Assembly: GCF_017591435.1 (NCBI RefSeq)
Contig: NC_059302.1
Coordinates: 28,732,419-28,796,418 of the forward strand
Direction of reading: 5' to 3'
Length of the DNA stretch: 64,000 bases
From: Portunus trituberculatus
Taxonomy: Eukaryota; Arthropoda; Malacostraca; Decapoda; Portunidae
Part shown: piece after piece, positions 1 to 13,008 of the stretch
Layout: each line of letters opens with the position of its first letter
Position numbering within the stretch: position 1 is the stretch's first letter
Notes under the pieces: model-generated
What the model saw: only the letters and a program-made list of their open reading frames with translations
What the model was told of the DNA's origin: nothing
The model's database searches: none
Position numbers and translations under genes: made by a program

Positions 1-870
1 TTAATTCTACACGTAATCCCACTCACTTAACCTAATCCTACTTTAGCGTGATTATACTACATACTTACGTTAATTTAATTCCGGCGGTAAAGAAGAGATA
101 AATTTGTGTACGTATTGCACTTTTTAATTCTTGTTACGGAACTATCGATTTCCAGGGGTGTTCAATTTGCACGTGATTACCGGTGTTGTCGAGGCCTGAC
201 GAGTCCCCGAGACCCCGAGACTCATCACATGCAAATAGTCTCGTTTCCTGTTTCGATACGCGAGGCTCACGGCTGGAAATTACTAATCACAAAGGAACAC
301 AAAGGAAGAAAGAACCTTCGCCTTTTGCTCTTTGACATTTCCTACATAACACACCTTGTACTTTGTGACAAACAGTCTCGTATGGGCACACAGATCTGCT
401 GCTGTTTTGTTCTTTTTATATGTTCCTTTACTGGTACATTTGTTTTTATTTTTTGTTTGAAAGAGGATCAGAGGGAAGTAGATTATATACCTTGGACTCA
501 CGTGTCTCTTGTACCTTTTGTCCATTGATATTTTTTTGGACAGTTAAGTCGGGTAATATTTGACTTGGTATTTGTTTTTTATGGATATGTGGAAAAAAGG
601 GAAACAATTGAGTAAATATTGTGGCACTGACTTGACTAAGATATTTTGGAGACGTGAAAAGGAGAGAAGAGGATGAACTCGAGAAGAAGGCAATGATGGC
701 GGGGGTTAGGGGAGAAGGAGTGTTGGAAAACAAAGAATAAGATGAAGAGACGTAACACGAAGTGACATGAGGAAGCTGGGAGTTCAAGAAGATAATGCAA
801 TAGAGAGAAACAGATGGAGAAGGATAACTCGAGCCGCTGACCCTGCAATACATTGGGATTAAGACCGCAT
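1..870. other. No recognisable gene
   Basis: Unique AT-rich sequence. A 140-codon frame at 106-528 (+) is open but its product resembles nothing I know, has no splice context I trust and no repeated or domain structure; I treat it as chance. Confidence 0.5.
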
Positions 871-971
871 GAAGAAGAAGAAGAAGAAAAAGAAGAAGAA
901 GAAGAAGAAGAAGAAGAAGAAGAAGAAGAAGAAGAAGAAGAAGAAGAAGAAGAAGAAGAAGAAGAAGAAGA
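871..971 (+). repeat. (GAA)n microsatellite, about 33 units
   Basis: Nearly pure AAG/GAA triplets with one early AAA interruption. A (TTC)9 tract follows at 1094-1120, so the two arrays are in opposite orientation with a 122-bp spacer. Confidence 0.97.
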
Positions 972-1093
972 TAATGGTATTGACAAACCTATCACAATGT
1001 TTCGACGTCCTATCTTTACTAATAACCATAATAACGAGGGAATTAGTGAAATTTAAAACTTTTTCATGACTTTTTTGTGGTAGCTGACGTGGA

Positions 1094-1120
1094 TTCTTCT
1101 TCTTCTTCTTCTTCTTCTTC
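1094..1120 (+). repeat. (TTC)n, 9 units
   Basis: Pure TTC tract, complementary to the GAA array upstream. The flank GACGTGGATT on its left recurs at about 1170 on its right, suggesting a short duplication around the tract. Confidence 0.93.
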
Positions 1121-1296
1121 TATTGGCGTTTCCCATTTTTCATATTGGCTCGCATCTTCCTATCGGGCTTGACGTGGATTGCACATTAACATTGGGAGGG
1201 AAATACCGCCAGAGCGCGACTCAACTGTTACTCATGTCCGTAGTCTCAATAAAATAGCAATTAAAACTTGGAACGTGTAGAAATATACGGTGCACT

Positions 1297-1590
1297 TCTG
1301 ACTATGTCGTCCCTCTCTGGTTATTTCGTCCCTGTCTGGTTATTTCGTCCCTGTCTGGCTATTTCGTCACTGTCTGGTTATTTCGTCCCTGTCTGGCTAT
1401 CTCGTCCCTGTCTGGTTATTTCGTTCCCTTCTGGCTATTTCGTCACTGGTTATTTCGTCCCTCTCTGGCTATTTCGTTCCTCTCTGGCTATTTCGTCCCT
1501 GTCTGGCTATCTCGTCCGTCTCGCTATTTCGTCCATGTCTGGCTATTTCGTCCCTGTCTGGCTATTTCGTTCCTGTCTGATTATTTTCAC
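1297..1590 (+). repeat. 19-bp minisatellite, about 15 copies
   Basis: The unit reads approximately TCTGGTTATTTCGTCCCTG. Copies differ at a few positions (GGTTAT/GGCTAT, CGTCCC/CGTCAC/CGTTCC) and two or three are shortened. Because 19 is not a multiple of three, an open frame across it gives a 19-residue peptide period; I regard that as a by-product and not a protein. Confidence 0.95.
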
Positions 1591-2459
<869 letters not shown>

Positions 2460-2491
2460 CAACCAAAGAAAAAGGAATAGGTGGATCTTAT

Positions 2492-2499
2492 AGCAGCAA

Positions 2500-2550
<51 letters not shown>

Positions 2551-2586
2551 CAGCAGTAGTAGCAGCAGCAGCAGTAGCAGCAGCAG

Positions 2587-2685
<99 letters not shown>

Positions 2686-2698
2686 CAGTAGCAGCAGC

Positions 2699-2732
<34 letters not shown>

Positions 2733-2737
2733 GTAGT

Positions 2738-2778
<41 letters not shown>

Positions 2779-2846
2779 CAGTAGTAGCAGTAGCAGCAGC
2801 AGCAGTAGTAGCAGTAGTAGTAGTAGTAGTAGCAGTAGCAGTAGTA
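2492..2846 (+). repeat. (AGT/AGC)n triplet array, 355 bp
   Basis: A mixture of AGT and AGC triplets with a pure CAG core of about 28 units near 2600-2682, AGT-only at the left end and mixed at the right. All six frames are open and give homopolymer-like Ser, Val/Ala, Cys/Tyr or Thr runs. None has flanking coding signal, so it is non-coding repeat. Confidence 0.95.
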
Positions 2847-2849
2847 AAC

Positions 2850-3930
2850 ATCACTGTACTGCGTCCCTAACAAAGTAACACCACTCATTAGGTGATCAAA
2901 ATAAGAAAACGCCGCATTATATTGATAGCCACTTACACGCTTCATCTTTCCTTATATCTTACGTACGTACTTCCATTCCGTCACTCCTGCACTGCATCTC
3001 ATTCTTTCATTTCTGGCTTGCCTTTTATCACTTCGTCTCCTCGTTGCAACCGCTTATCCCTTCCCTACTGTTATTCTTTTCACCTCCTTTGCAAATTTCC
3101 CTGTTCCCTCTTCTCTCCTCGTTCTGATTCCTTTTACCGGCACCACTTCCCCTCTCACGTTCCTTCCCCTCATTACTACTTTTCCGGTCACGTCCCCTTC
3201 AGTAGTACTTTACCCTCTTCCCTTTCTCCCTTATCGGTACTTTTTTCCCTTGTCACGTCTCCTTCATCGCTCCTCTCCCTCAGCATCGTCTTCCCCTCAC
3301 TTACCCAGTCGAACATTACCATCCTCACGCGCCGCTCCCTCTTTCCCTCACGCTCAGTACTTTAGGGACCAAAACACGTCTCCCACCGTACTCATTTTCC
3401 CCTCATGGCTCTACACAGTCGCCTGGAATATTAAAGTTTTTTTTTCTTCCACCACTAGTTTGCTTCTCTCGCTGACGTAAGATGTTTCCTGGACAGCACC
3501 GAGGAGGATCATGGTGTGTGCTGTGTTAATACCGCTGAGGATTACACGCCAGGATGGGTGAGGGTCTTATTATTATACTCTGCAAGCTTGGGAAAGGCGG
3601 AAGCAACAGGGAGGGAGGGAGGGAAAGGAAAGAAGAAGGGAGTAAGGGGCAACATCAAGGCCTTAAGGACAAAGATGAAGAAAGAAATGGTGAGAGAAAA
3701 ACCGCAAAAATAAAAAGCTAAAAGTAATGGAAAGGAAAGGAATGGAAGAAAATGATTTATATATATTTTCCTGAAGTGCATGAATGTATGGCTACTAAGT
3801 GGAGTAGATGAGTTTACTTGCCACTTCATAATAAAAAAAAGTAAGGAAAAAGGTAGAAGTGCAAGAAAAAAATAGCTTTTCCACCAAACTACAAGTGAAG
3901 AGAGAGTAAACATTAAGAACGCTTACTTAC
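2850..3930. other. No recognisable gene; part of the intron downstream of the Kazal exon
   Basis: Pyrimidine-rich to about 3480, purine-rich from 3590 to 3900. On the minus strand this is intron following the exon that ends at 3931. Nothing else is supported. Confidence 0.5.
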
Positions 3931-4164
3931 CGCATTTACCCACAAATTTGACCTCCAGGTGTTTCTGATTCCTGCAGGCATGTCTTCGAAGCTGGCACTC
4001 GTTGTCATAATCCTGGCCATCGGAGCCACAGACAGGTAAGGAGCCCAAACCGCCTCCATAGACGCGGCACTCCGTGGGGCACTCACACCTGGTACTTCGG
4101 CCGTCCTCGGAAGGCACGCAGAGAGCACCATGGTGGCACTTCTTCCCTCGGCACAGGTCGCGAA
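3931..4164 (-). CDS. Agrin-like follistatin/Kazal module, internal exon
   Basis: A 234-bp exon coding one follistatin-type module: an EGF-like (FOLN) half starting RDLCRGKKCHHGALC and a Kazal half with PVCGSDGQDYDNEC, QLRRHAC and a closing VGKC. Ten cysteines, spaced x4, x5, x10, x1, x3, x12, x10, x6, x13. On the minus strand it has acceptor TTTGTATCCGCAG before 4164 and donor GTAAGTAAGC after 3931, and begins and ends in phase 1, the usual state of shuffled Kazal exons. In agrin, tandem modules of this kind form part of a secreted heparan sulfate proteoglycan of basement membranes; follistatin and SPARC-type proteins carry fewer. The family assignment rests on the CHHGA.C and LRRHAC patterns and on a second module in the window. 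The rest of the gene is out of view. Confidence 0.85.
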
Positions 4165-4485
4165 CTGCGGATACAAACACGACCTCAGTTAGATCACCAC
4201 GTAGCGACTGCAAGCCACTGGGGTCATGCACAGGGACACACAGGGGACATTGGGACATGGGGGTACTGCTTTGTGGATAGGACACCAGCGGACACTATAA
4301 AGGCAACAAGAACCGGCCAGCGAGGTTGACAAGCGTGGTTCACAGGGCCATGACAGGGTGATTGGGGCCATGGCACATAGGGTGACAACCAGACTCAAGC
4401 AACACACGGCGCGGCCCACACGGGGATGAGGTGGCACTGCTGCAGCGACACTCTCGTTACGGCACTGGTGACACATGGTTTTGTA

Positions 4486-4615
<130 letters not shown>

Positions 4616-6344
4616 AACAAGGACACAGGCAGGGACGGACAAAGACACCACGCCCCAAAACAAATCAAAACAAGCCAATAGAACAGTACCTTCCCTTTCT
4701 CCTCCCCGCCTTCTCACACTCCCGAGAAGAGAAAGAGCACAAAAAACACACACCGGAACGAGCTTTCCATACACAAACGCCACACCAACAACACCAACAA
4801 CACACATGGATTAATAAAAAAAGAAAAAAAGATAGAAAAAAAAACAATAGCAGTATATTTCCTTAACAGCCCAATTCACATTTCCTTCAGCCTCGTCCTT
4901 TCGGTTTGTATTCTATTCAGGAACGGAACCGAATTAGTCGAAACCAACCGAACCGGACCCAATGGACACCGGAGATGGAACAAAACTAGATTATTCCCTA
5001 TATAACCGCACAAGCCTCACAAATTCGGGATGTCACTGCTGTATAATTCTCATATAAGCGACCGGAGAGGCATCGAAAGGGCAGGGAGATGGATAAAGGG
5101 AGAGGAAGGAGTAGGAAGAGGAAGAGGAGGAGGACGCCGGGGGTAGTAGGGTGTAGTAGTGGTTCCTGGATGCCTGTCCCGTAATTGGTTGGGTCGAGGG
5201 ATGAAACAAGACCAACTACCTGGTTACGGAAGCTCATTACCTGCGGGAGATGGATCGTTGTGCAAGTAAATGACCTCCAGCGGCTCCCTGCTTCACTCCT
5301 GCCCACTTCGTCCTCGCCAGTTTTCCGCAGCGAACCTTCAAATTTTATTATCGCTGGTATCAAGGTTAGGGTCTTATTTCATGCCATTGCCAACCGGAAG
5401 AGGAGGAAAAAAGAGAGGGGAAAAAAAGGAGGAAAGAAAAGGTATATAAGGGTAATTATTCTGTACTTTTTTGTGGGGTAATCAAGGTAATTTTGTGAGG
5501 TATTCAGAAGTGAACTACAGTAACGGAAAGGAAGGAAAGGAAGAAAAGTAGAGAAAAACAAGAGAAGGTAATAACATGATAACCTTTTTTTTCTTTTGGT
5601 GGAGATAAACAGGCAACCAGGAGCTCAATGAATACAAATGATGTCGTTTAATCAGAGCATAGTTAGTTCGTTAAATCAGTTTGCCTGGCCGAATTAATTA
5701 AAGACACTCCCAAATGGGGATCTAATCGTAACAAAGCATTTCAATTTGGCTTCTGACTCACTAACCAAAAGGAGATAAAAGATAGTGTATTCTGGAAAAT
5801 CAACCTTACTCACTCTATCCACAATGGCGTGACTTCTCTGCTAGCCTTTCTCTCTCTCTCTCTTTACCATGTGCTGAAGAATATTTCCAGAAGCAACACA
5901 ATACGTTACAATACGTTAAACTATTGGGAACTTTATGACGCCTGGACTATCCATAACTCAAAACGAATGCAAAATAAACACAAGAAGGAGAGAGAGGAGA
6001 AAAAATACCTTTTATCTAAACATCGTTCGTATAGAAGGATGGGAGGGAGAGAGGGAGAGAGAAAGATAGAAAGAGGGAGAGGGAGAGGGAAATAGAAAGA
6101 GGGAGAGAGCCAATTCTTTCCATCGTGAGAAATATGGAGGAAGATCACACGGGGCTATTTCTCTACGCTACGAGGCACAGCGAGACTTGCCTGGCTTTTC
6201 TTTCTGGGGTGGAGGGACACGATGGCTCCCTCCTGTAGGTCGCTCACTGTCTCCACTCCTGTCCTCTCCCTCTCTCCCTGTCCTCTCTCTCTCACACCAC
6301 TCCATTCCCCTCCTACATATCTCCATTGTCTTCTTCTCCCTATG
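4616..6344. other. No recognisable gene
   Basis: Mixed unique sequence with purine-rich stretches (5080-5140, 5400-5570, 6040-6110). A frame at 4998-5363 (-) is partly low complexity and has no recognised domain. Confidence 0.5.
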
Positions 6345-6355
6345 ACACAGACACA

Positions 6356-6418
<63 letters not shown>
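6345..6418 (+). repeat. (CA)n microsatellite, about 35 units
   Basis: ACAG-interrupted at the left, pure CA from 6357. A GA array follows 40 bp later. Confidence 0.97.
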
Positions 6419-6454
6419 CAACTACCATGTTATACCAGTCTTTAAACATGAAGG

Positions 6455-6564
<110 letters not shown>

Positions 6565-6801
6565 TAGAAATCATATAACAAAACAATTGAATTTATGCGT
6601 GCAGTGAAATGAAAAAAATAATATTACGAGATACAAAGAAAGAAAGAAAGAAAAAAAATGAAAATCGTGTGTAGGTGTGTTATCAATATGTAAGAAAAAA
6701 ATAGTATTCATTCACCGGAGAAAAAGTCAACAACATCTAATATAATAAAAGAAAATAATGGAGTTTGGAATATGTATAAAAAATGTCTAATGAAACTTCA
6801 T

Positions 6802-6802
<1 letters not shown>

Positions 6803-6852
<50 letters not shown>
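6803..6852 (+). repeat. (CA)n microsatellite, about 25 units
   Basis: Pure CA tract followed directly by CCAGAGAGAG and an A-rich stretch. Confidence 0.97.
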
Positions 6853-6925
6853 AGAGAGAGAAAAAAAAAGGAAAGAAAAGCACGCAGCATAATATCCTTT
6901 TATAGTGCAACTTCAGGAAACAAAC

Positions 6926-6974
6926 ACCAGCACCATCACCGCCACCACCATCACCACCGCCACCGCCACCAGCA
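6926..6974 (+). repeat. Imperfect (CAC)n tract
   Basis: CAC, CAT, CGC and CAG triplets mixed; degenerate triplet repeat. Confidence 0.85.
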
Positions 6975-8110
6975 GAGCCCCGCAGAGCCTCGCAATCTTC
7001 GCCGCCAAGCTTTTCTCATGCGGCTAAAAATTTCCTCCACACAGCGGCTTATTACAAGGCTGAGGCGGCCCGTGCAAATTAACCATACGCCGGCTATCCT
7101 AATTAGAGTAACTGAAGACAACGTAGAGAATAGAAGCGGCCATTTAGTTGCAAAGTGTGCAGGTCCGTAACACCTGTGGGAGGTCACGTGAGCTTCGAGT
7201 GCTTCCGGTGCAGGTAAACAGGTAAACAGGTAAACAATAGGTCTGTGTGTGTGTGTGTGTGTGTGTCCGTCTCTGGTCTGTGTCATGTCTTGTCTTTGGA
7301 ACAGGTAAACTTGTCTCTGTATTCGTTTGTTCATCTCCACAGTGATTTCAGTTGCACATTATTCGATTGCAGGTTTGTAAAGGAAATCGTCTCCATCTCG
7401 TCTATTTTCTCATATCAATTGAAGACAAGCCAAGTTGAAAAAATAAATTCTTTCTCACATTTGACTATTTCTCACTTGGTCTCTGCAGTAAGTCAGGCAG
7501 GATAAAAACAGTTCTATCTCACCTAACTTCAATATAATTTTTCTTGTCTCTGGGTAAGATAAGAGGCAAGGAAAAAGAATCCTATCTAACTTAACCAAGA
7601 TTCGCTTTTATCTTTAATTTTCAAGGATTTTCCCCAGGTCTTCCGTGGCCTCTCGTATGAAACAGAGGATCAAACGCTAAGCCTGCTTCACTACGTACCA
7701 TATTTATGCTAAAAATACTCCACTACCCGCCGCCTCGCTCTGCCGGGAATGCCTCGCCCCACTGAACATCTGCTGCATAATAGTAATACGAACGCCATTA
7801 CACTTTACAAAATAGATGAGGTGTTACTGTTTCTGTTGTAATGTGGATGGTGACGTGTTTAGCGATAGAATAATGTGAGTTTCTGTTAATTTTATGTCAC
7901 ACGGCGGCACTAATAAGTTGTCAGTGGATATTGATAGGGTGGTGTGCGATCCCTCTCATCATTCACATTACTCTCTGGTGCTCGCCCGTCACTCCCACGC
8001 GGGCCCTGCCTCCCCAACACCAGCCTTCCACTCAGTCCCGCCGCCACCACTGCTCAGGAAGCCATGGGTGCTCTCCAACACGTCCTGATCATTCCTATGT
8101 TCTCTCCTTC
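6975..8110. other. Unique sequence with a short GT tract
   Basis: GC-balanced at 6975-7170. Three tandem copies of AGGTAAAC occur at about 7213-7235, followed by (GT)12 at 7243-7266. The rest is AT-rich with no recognised gene. Confidence 0.6.
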
Positions 8111-8436
<326 letters not shown>

Positions 8437-8561
8437 CTAATTCTTATTATTGATATTACCATCCTTATCGTAATTATCATCGTTATTACAAGTAACAGAA
8501 GCTGATAAGTAGCTTAGATAGTATTTGTTGTTGTATCATTATTAGCAATGTACTATTATGG

Positions 8562-8563
8562 CA

Positions 8564-8653
<90 letters not shown>
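8562..8653 (+). repeat. (AGT)n microsatellite, about 30 units
   Basis: Pure AGT followed by a decayed AGC/AAT tail to about 8690. Confidence 0.97.
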
Positions 8654-9224
8654 CAATAGTAGTAATAGCAGTAAGAGCAGCAGTATTAGTATGCGTGCGT
8701 GTGGGTGTGTGCTTCTTTAATGCCTGCGTGGCAGTGCCTCCTGTAGGGGGTGGGTGGAGGTGGGGGAAGGAGAGCATGAGAGGAGAGAAAGAGAAAGAGA
8801 GAGGGAGAAGGAAGGGGCAGCAGGAAATTCGTTGTACCTTCTTTACGTCTCAAAAGTAATCGCCATTTCTCTTCCCGGAAATTAAACTAAAATAAGGTTA
8901 CAAATTCTCGAGCCCCTCTCTGTCCCTCCCCACCCTCCCCCCCTGAGCATGGCAAGGGTAGAAAATGGTATGCGTGTTGCTGTCTTCCTTTTAAACCCCG
9001 AGCAAGCTGACACGAAACTACATACTTGAAGACTACCATTACTCGTGTTCCTCCGCTTGATTTAGCCACACGTCACCTCTGCCAAGATTACACGTACTAT
9101 TTACCTCAGCCCACCTGCTTACTGCTCCCATAAAGAACTATACGTATGCCTCCATTTTGTTGTTTTGTTGTTATACGAGTTGTGGAGATGTTGTTATCGT
9201 GGTTAGGGTTGGAATTGTGGTGGT

Positions 9225-9258
<34 letters not shown>

Positions 9259-9560
9259 TGTTGTTGTTGTTGTAGTAGTAGTAGTAGTAGTAGTAGTAGT
9301 TGTAGTTGTAGTAGTGGTAGTAGTAGTACTAGTAGTAGTAGTCGTAGTTGTTGTAGTAGTAGTAGTGGTAGTGGTGGTAGTGGTGGTGGTAGTAGTAGTA
9401 GTGGTGGTGGTGGTGGGGGTGGTGGTAGTAGTAGTGGTGGTGGTGGTGGTGGTAGTGGTAGTGGTAGTGGTTGTAAAGGTAGCAGTATTAGTAGCAGTAC
9501 TAGTGGTAGTGGTAGTAGTAGTAGCAGTAGTAGTGGTGATGGTGGTGGTGGTGGTGGCAG
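9225..9560 (+). repeat. (AGT/GGT/TTG)n compound triplet array
   Basis: AGT blocks alternate with TGT and GGT blocks; the GGT share rises to the right. About 336 bp with no single pure run above about 30 bp, which suggests an old array. Confidence 0.93.
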
Positions 9561-9650
9561 CAGTATTATTATCAATATTATCATTAGTAATTGATAACAG
9601 AAATTTTACCTTACCTATGTACGTATGCATACTTCCTATACATGAACGAC

Positions 9651-9652
<2 letters not shown>

Positions 9653-9694
<42 letters not shown>
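9653..9694 (+). repeat. (CT)n microsatellite, about 20 units
   Basis: Pure TC tract ending in CACTCACAG. Confidence 0.96.
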
Positions 9695-9698
<4 letters not shown>

Positions 9699-9899
9699 AC
9701 AGTTAATTACCTCTACAACATTTATTCAATCGAGTACTGGCAGCATCACAGTGAACGCGCGTCCTTCACTTTCCTGTCCATTGCTCTGCTCATCGGCGAC
9801 TCACTGCACCACGCTTCCACAGAGGAATTATCGTAGCATTTGTACTGAGCTTTATTTTGTACCGTTGACTAACTTATGGTGATGCTAATTCTGTAAAAG

Positions 9900-10002
<103 letters not shown>

Positions 10003-10154
10003 CAAATTCTCGTTCTGTACTTGTATAATCTCTCACATCAGGTTTGATAAGAAAACTAACATAAATATTCACTTTAATTAGAGAGAGAAAAAAGGAGGAA
10101 GCTTAAAACCAAAACGGATACATCAAAAGCTAATTTTAAGTGTTATCCTACATA

Positions 10155-10180
10155 TAATAATAATAATAGCAATGAAAATA

Positions 10181-10260
<80 letters not shown>
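10155..10260 (-). repeat. (ATT)n tail of a possible SINE
   Basis: On the plus strand AAT triplets, pure from about 10183. On the minus strand it is an ATT tail directly after the element at 10261-10380. Confidence 0.93.
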
Positions 10261-10380
10261 CGTGTACAGTATTAACGCCCTTTCTTCGTAAAAAAAGTAT
10301 CAACAAAAGTGCGCCACGTGATGGATTCGAACCCAATTACTACTCCTTCCCACACGAGGAGGAGGATCCAACCCTAACAA
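10261..10380 (-). mobile_element. Possible tRNA-derived SINE, minus strand
   Basis: The minus strand has GGGTTCGAATCC (10334-10323), a close match to the Pol III B box in a tRNA-like setting. It is followed by about 60 bp of unique sequence and a long (ATT)n tail, a layout common in SINEs. I cannot see a clean A box upstream and found no second copy in the window, so this is tentative. Confidence 0.4.
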
Positions 10381-10512
10381 GACACTCCAGAGAGATGAAA
10401 ACTGAGACTCTTCCATTCAATATTGCGACTCAAAGATGTATTGCTATTGCGTTATCTCCACCACTACTCCCTCCCACGACTCCTACCCCCCTCACCCTCT
10501 CTCTCTCTCTAC

Positions 10513-10554
10513 CTCCACCACCACCACCACCACCACCACCACCACCACCACCAC
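10513..10554 (+). repeat. (CAC)n, 14 units
   Basis: Pure CAC/CCA triplets after a short CT tract. Confidence 0.95.
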
Positions 10555-10696
10555 CCTCTTCTCGCCCTTCCTCATTTTTTCTCTTACTTTCTACTAATTA
10601 ATTGATAAAAAAAAGATGTCAATGATAATTCTACGGTACTAAATTCTCCATTTTAACTATTATTATTACTGCTATGTTGTGTCTGCAGTACGAGAC

Positions 10697-10764
10697 GGAG
10701 GAGGAGGAGGAGGAGGAGGAGGAGGAGGAGGAGGAGGAGGAGAGGAGGAGGAGGAGGAGGAGAG
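10697..10764 (+). repeat. (GGA)n, about 22 units
   Basis: GGA triplets with one phase slip near 10741. Confidence 0.96.
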
Positions 10765-10855
10765 GGTAGAAACGAGGTGTTGTCTCTTAATGTGTCTTCT
10801 GAAGCAATAATGTCAGTGTGTGAGTTATTTTTCCTACTGCAGTAATTGATGGAGA

Positions 10856-10856
<1 letters not shown>

Positions 10857-10896
<40 letters not shown>

Positions 10897-10920
10897 CTCT
10901 CTCTCTCTCTCTCTCTCTCT
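10857..10920 (+). repeat. (CA)n(CT)n compound
   Basis: About 18 CA units switch directly to 14 CT units with no spacer. A GA array that could pair with the CT half lies 60 bp to the right. Confidence 0.96.
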
Positions 10921-10977
10921 AATTTCTCTTCTAGAAATCTACAACACATTCACCATCAAATACCCATCAGTGTAAAT

Positions 10978-10978
<1 letters not shown>

Positions 10979-11042
<64 letters not shown>
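10979..11042 (+). repeat. (GA)n, about 32 units
   Basis: Pure GA between two CA/CT compounds (10857-10920 and 11096-11143). Confidence 0.97.
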
Positions 11043-11046
<4 letters not shown>

Positions 11047-11095
11047 TCTATTTCAATGTATAACTCCTATCTTGAATAAAAATCACAAGCACATA

Positions 11096-11103
11096 CGCAC
11101 ACA

Positions 11104-11143
<40 letters not shown>
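11096..11143 (+). repeat. (CA)n(CT)n compound
   Basis: Short CA block followed by about 19 CT units; the same order as the compound at 10857. Confidence 0.95.
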
Positions 11144-11147
<4 letters not shown>

Positions 11148-11299
11148 TCCCTATTTACTTCTTTACATCGAACTTTACTATAGAAAGAGACCATTTCACA
11201 CTATCTCACACGGGAATTGAGCCACAGTTGTTGACCGTCAATAGTTTCCCTCAGAATATGGCAGTTCTTTTTTTTCGAAGCTTGTTTTATTATCTTTGA

Positions 11300-11890
11300 T
11301 CTGTCCAGTTATCTATCTACCTATCTATCTTTGTCTGTCTACATTTTCCTATTCAGATGTCCATTTATCTTGGTATTTGTTAGGTGTATTTATATTCATA
11401 AGCTGCTTCTCTCATTCTCGTCTATCTCTTTTTTTTCTCTCTCTCTCTTCTTTTCTCTTCACCCATCTATCTTTCTGTCTGTCTATAATTTCTCTACTTA
11501 AAAGCTACTTACGGATGTCCATTTATCTATCTATCTATATGTTTGTATCTATTTTCACAAGTTAAGTCTTTCTATGCAGTCTCTCTTTCTTTTTCTCTCT
11601 ATTCTTTTCTCCTCACCCATCTATCTTTGAGTCTGTCGATGTTTTCTTATTCAAAATCTACTTATAGATATCTATTTATGTATTTATCCATATGTTTGTA
11701 TCTATTTTCACAAGCTAAGTCTTTCCTGCCGTCCATCTCCCATTTTTTCCTCTCTCTCTTTTCTTTTTTTCTCCTCACCCATACATTATTCTGTCCAACT
11801 GCATTTTCTTACTCAAAAGTTATTTAGGGACATCCATTTATCTATTCATCTATATGTTAAGTGTATCTTTCTTCACAAGCTCCATCTTTC
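11300..11890 (+). repeat. Tandem array, unit about 153-163 bp, close to four copies
   Basis: The motif CACCCATCTATCTTT or a variant starts at 11460, 11613 and 11776. Each copy runs: this motif, CTGTCT, a TTTTC.TA.TCAAAA block, GTCCATTTATCTAT, TATGTTTGTATC, TTTTCACAAGC, AAGTCTTTC, and a CT-rich block. Copies differ by substitutions and small indels. The frames across it are repeats of this unit and not a protein family I recognise. Confidence 0.88.
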
Positions 11891-11907
11891 CATCTTTTTT
11901 TTACTCC

Positions 11908-11911
<4 letters not shown>

Positions 11912-11954
<43 letters not shown>
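11912..11954 (+). repeat. (CT)n, about 21 units
   Basis: Pure CT tract at the right edge of the tandem array, in line with the CT block inside each unit. Confidence 0.96.
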
Positions 11955-11956
<2 letters not shown>

Positions 11957-12340
11957 TCTCCCCACAAGTTTCCACAGAAAATGGAGCAAAAAATATGGAT
12001 AAGAAAACGGGGAAATTCCGCCACAAGCCACGATGATTTTTGTTGGAAGGAATTTGGCGATAGGATTTTCGCTTCACTTCAAAAGTTGGATAACAAAACG
12101 AGACTTTATTGAGGCATCAACCACAAGCACGAGAGGCAGAGGAGCCGAGGAGAGGAGCGGACATGAAAGGGAGTGTGCAGAGGTGGAAAAAAAGGGAAGT
12201 GGAGAGCGAAGGAGTCGAGGAGAAGGAAAGAAGAGAAGGAAGAGGAGGTTTGTGGAGAAGGTTTTGCCCAGAATATGATATGAATGCAGCGAGAAGGGAA
12301 GGATGGAGGGTAGAGAAGTGGAGGGAGGAACAGGGGATAG

Positions 12341-12431
12341 GAAGAGGAGGAGGAGGAGGAGAGGAGGAGGAGGAGGAGGAGGAGGAGGAGGAGGAGGAGG
12401 AGGAGGAGGAGGAGGAGGAGGAGGAGGAGGA
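12341..12431 (+). repeat. (GGA)n, about 30 units
   Basis: GGA with one slip; preceded by 230 bp of purine-rich sequence. Confidence 0.96.
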
Positions 12432-12586
12432 AACACTAATCTGTAACCGAGAGAAAGGGAGCTGATGTGGCTCAAGAGATTAAGACGAGAGGATAAATGA
12501 AGACGTTACAGACAGACTGACAGATAGACAGACAGACCGATAGACAACCGGATAAGGAACGTGGCAGTTATGACTTTCCCCTCTCT

Positions 12587-12587
<1 letters not shown>

Positions 12588-12633
<46 letters not shown>
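12588..12633 (+). repeat. (CA)n, about 23 units
   Basis: Pure CA. A degenerate GACA/GATA run lies 50 bp to the left (12505-12545). Confidence 0.97.
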
Positions 12634-12638
<5 letters not shown>

Positions 12639-12972
12639 TCATCGGCTTAGCATTCATACTACGCCTACCATTTCGAACTCCCATCTACTCCTGTTTCTCC
12701 TAAATTCCTCCCAATCTTCCTCCTTCTCCTCCTCTTAGTCTGCGTCTTGCTACAGGCCTCGGATGGCGCCTTGCCCGTCCTACCATTACCAAAAGCGACA
12801 TCAAAGCCCCCGCGAGACTTCCTAAGGGCTCACATCGCTAAAGTTCACTCCCTCTACAGACGCCCTTGAGTATAATGCCTCTTTCCTTCCTTCCCTCTTC
12901 CTCCCTTCAGGCAGGTAATGGATGGGTTATGATGCTCTTTCTTCCATCCCCATCCCCCATAGCCCTCCATAT

Positions 12973-13008
<36 letters not shown>

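Noticed and set aside
13..40. Telomere-like TTAACCTAATCC near the left edge, and CTAACC words at 49025 and GGTTAGG words at 62780
   Set aside because: Only one or two imperfect units each; no tandem TTAGG array.
106..528. 140-codon plus-strand frame in non-repetitive DNA
   Set aside because: No recognisable motif, and nothing around it suggests a single-exon gene; kept only as a note.
1297..1590. Candidate CRISPR-like array because of regular spacing
   Set aside because: Units are contiguous with no spacers, and the DNA is eukaryotic.
5000..5363. Minus-strand frame of 121 codons with a splice-like CTCCCGCAG
   Set aside because: The peptide has no domain and half is low complexity; the acceptor is followed at once by a GTAATG and a second GT with no sensible exon.
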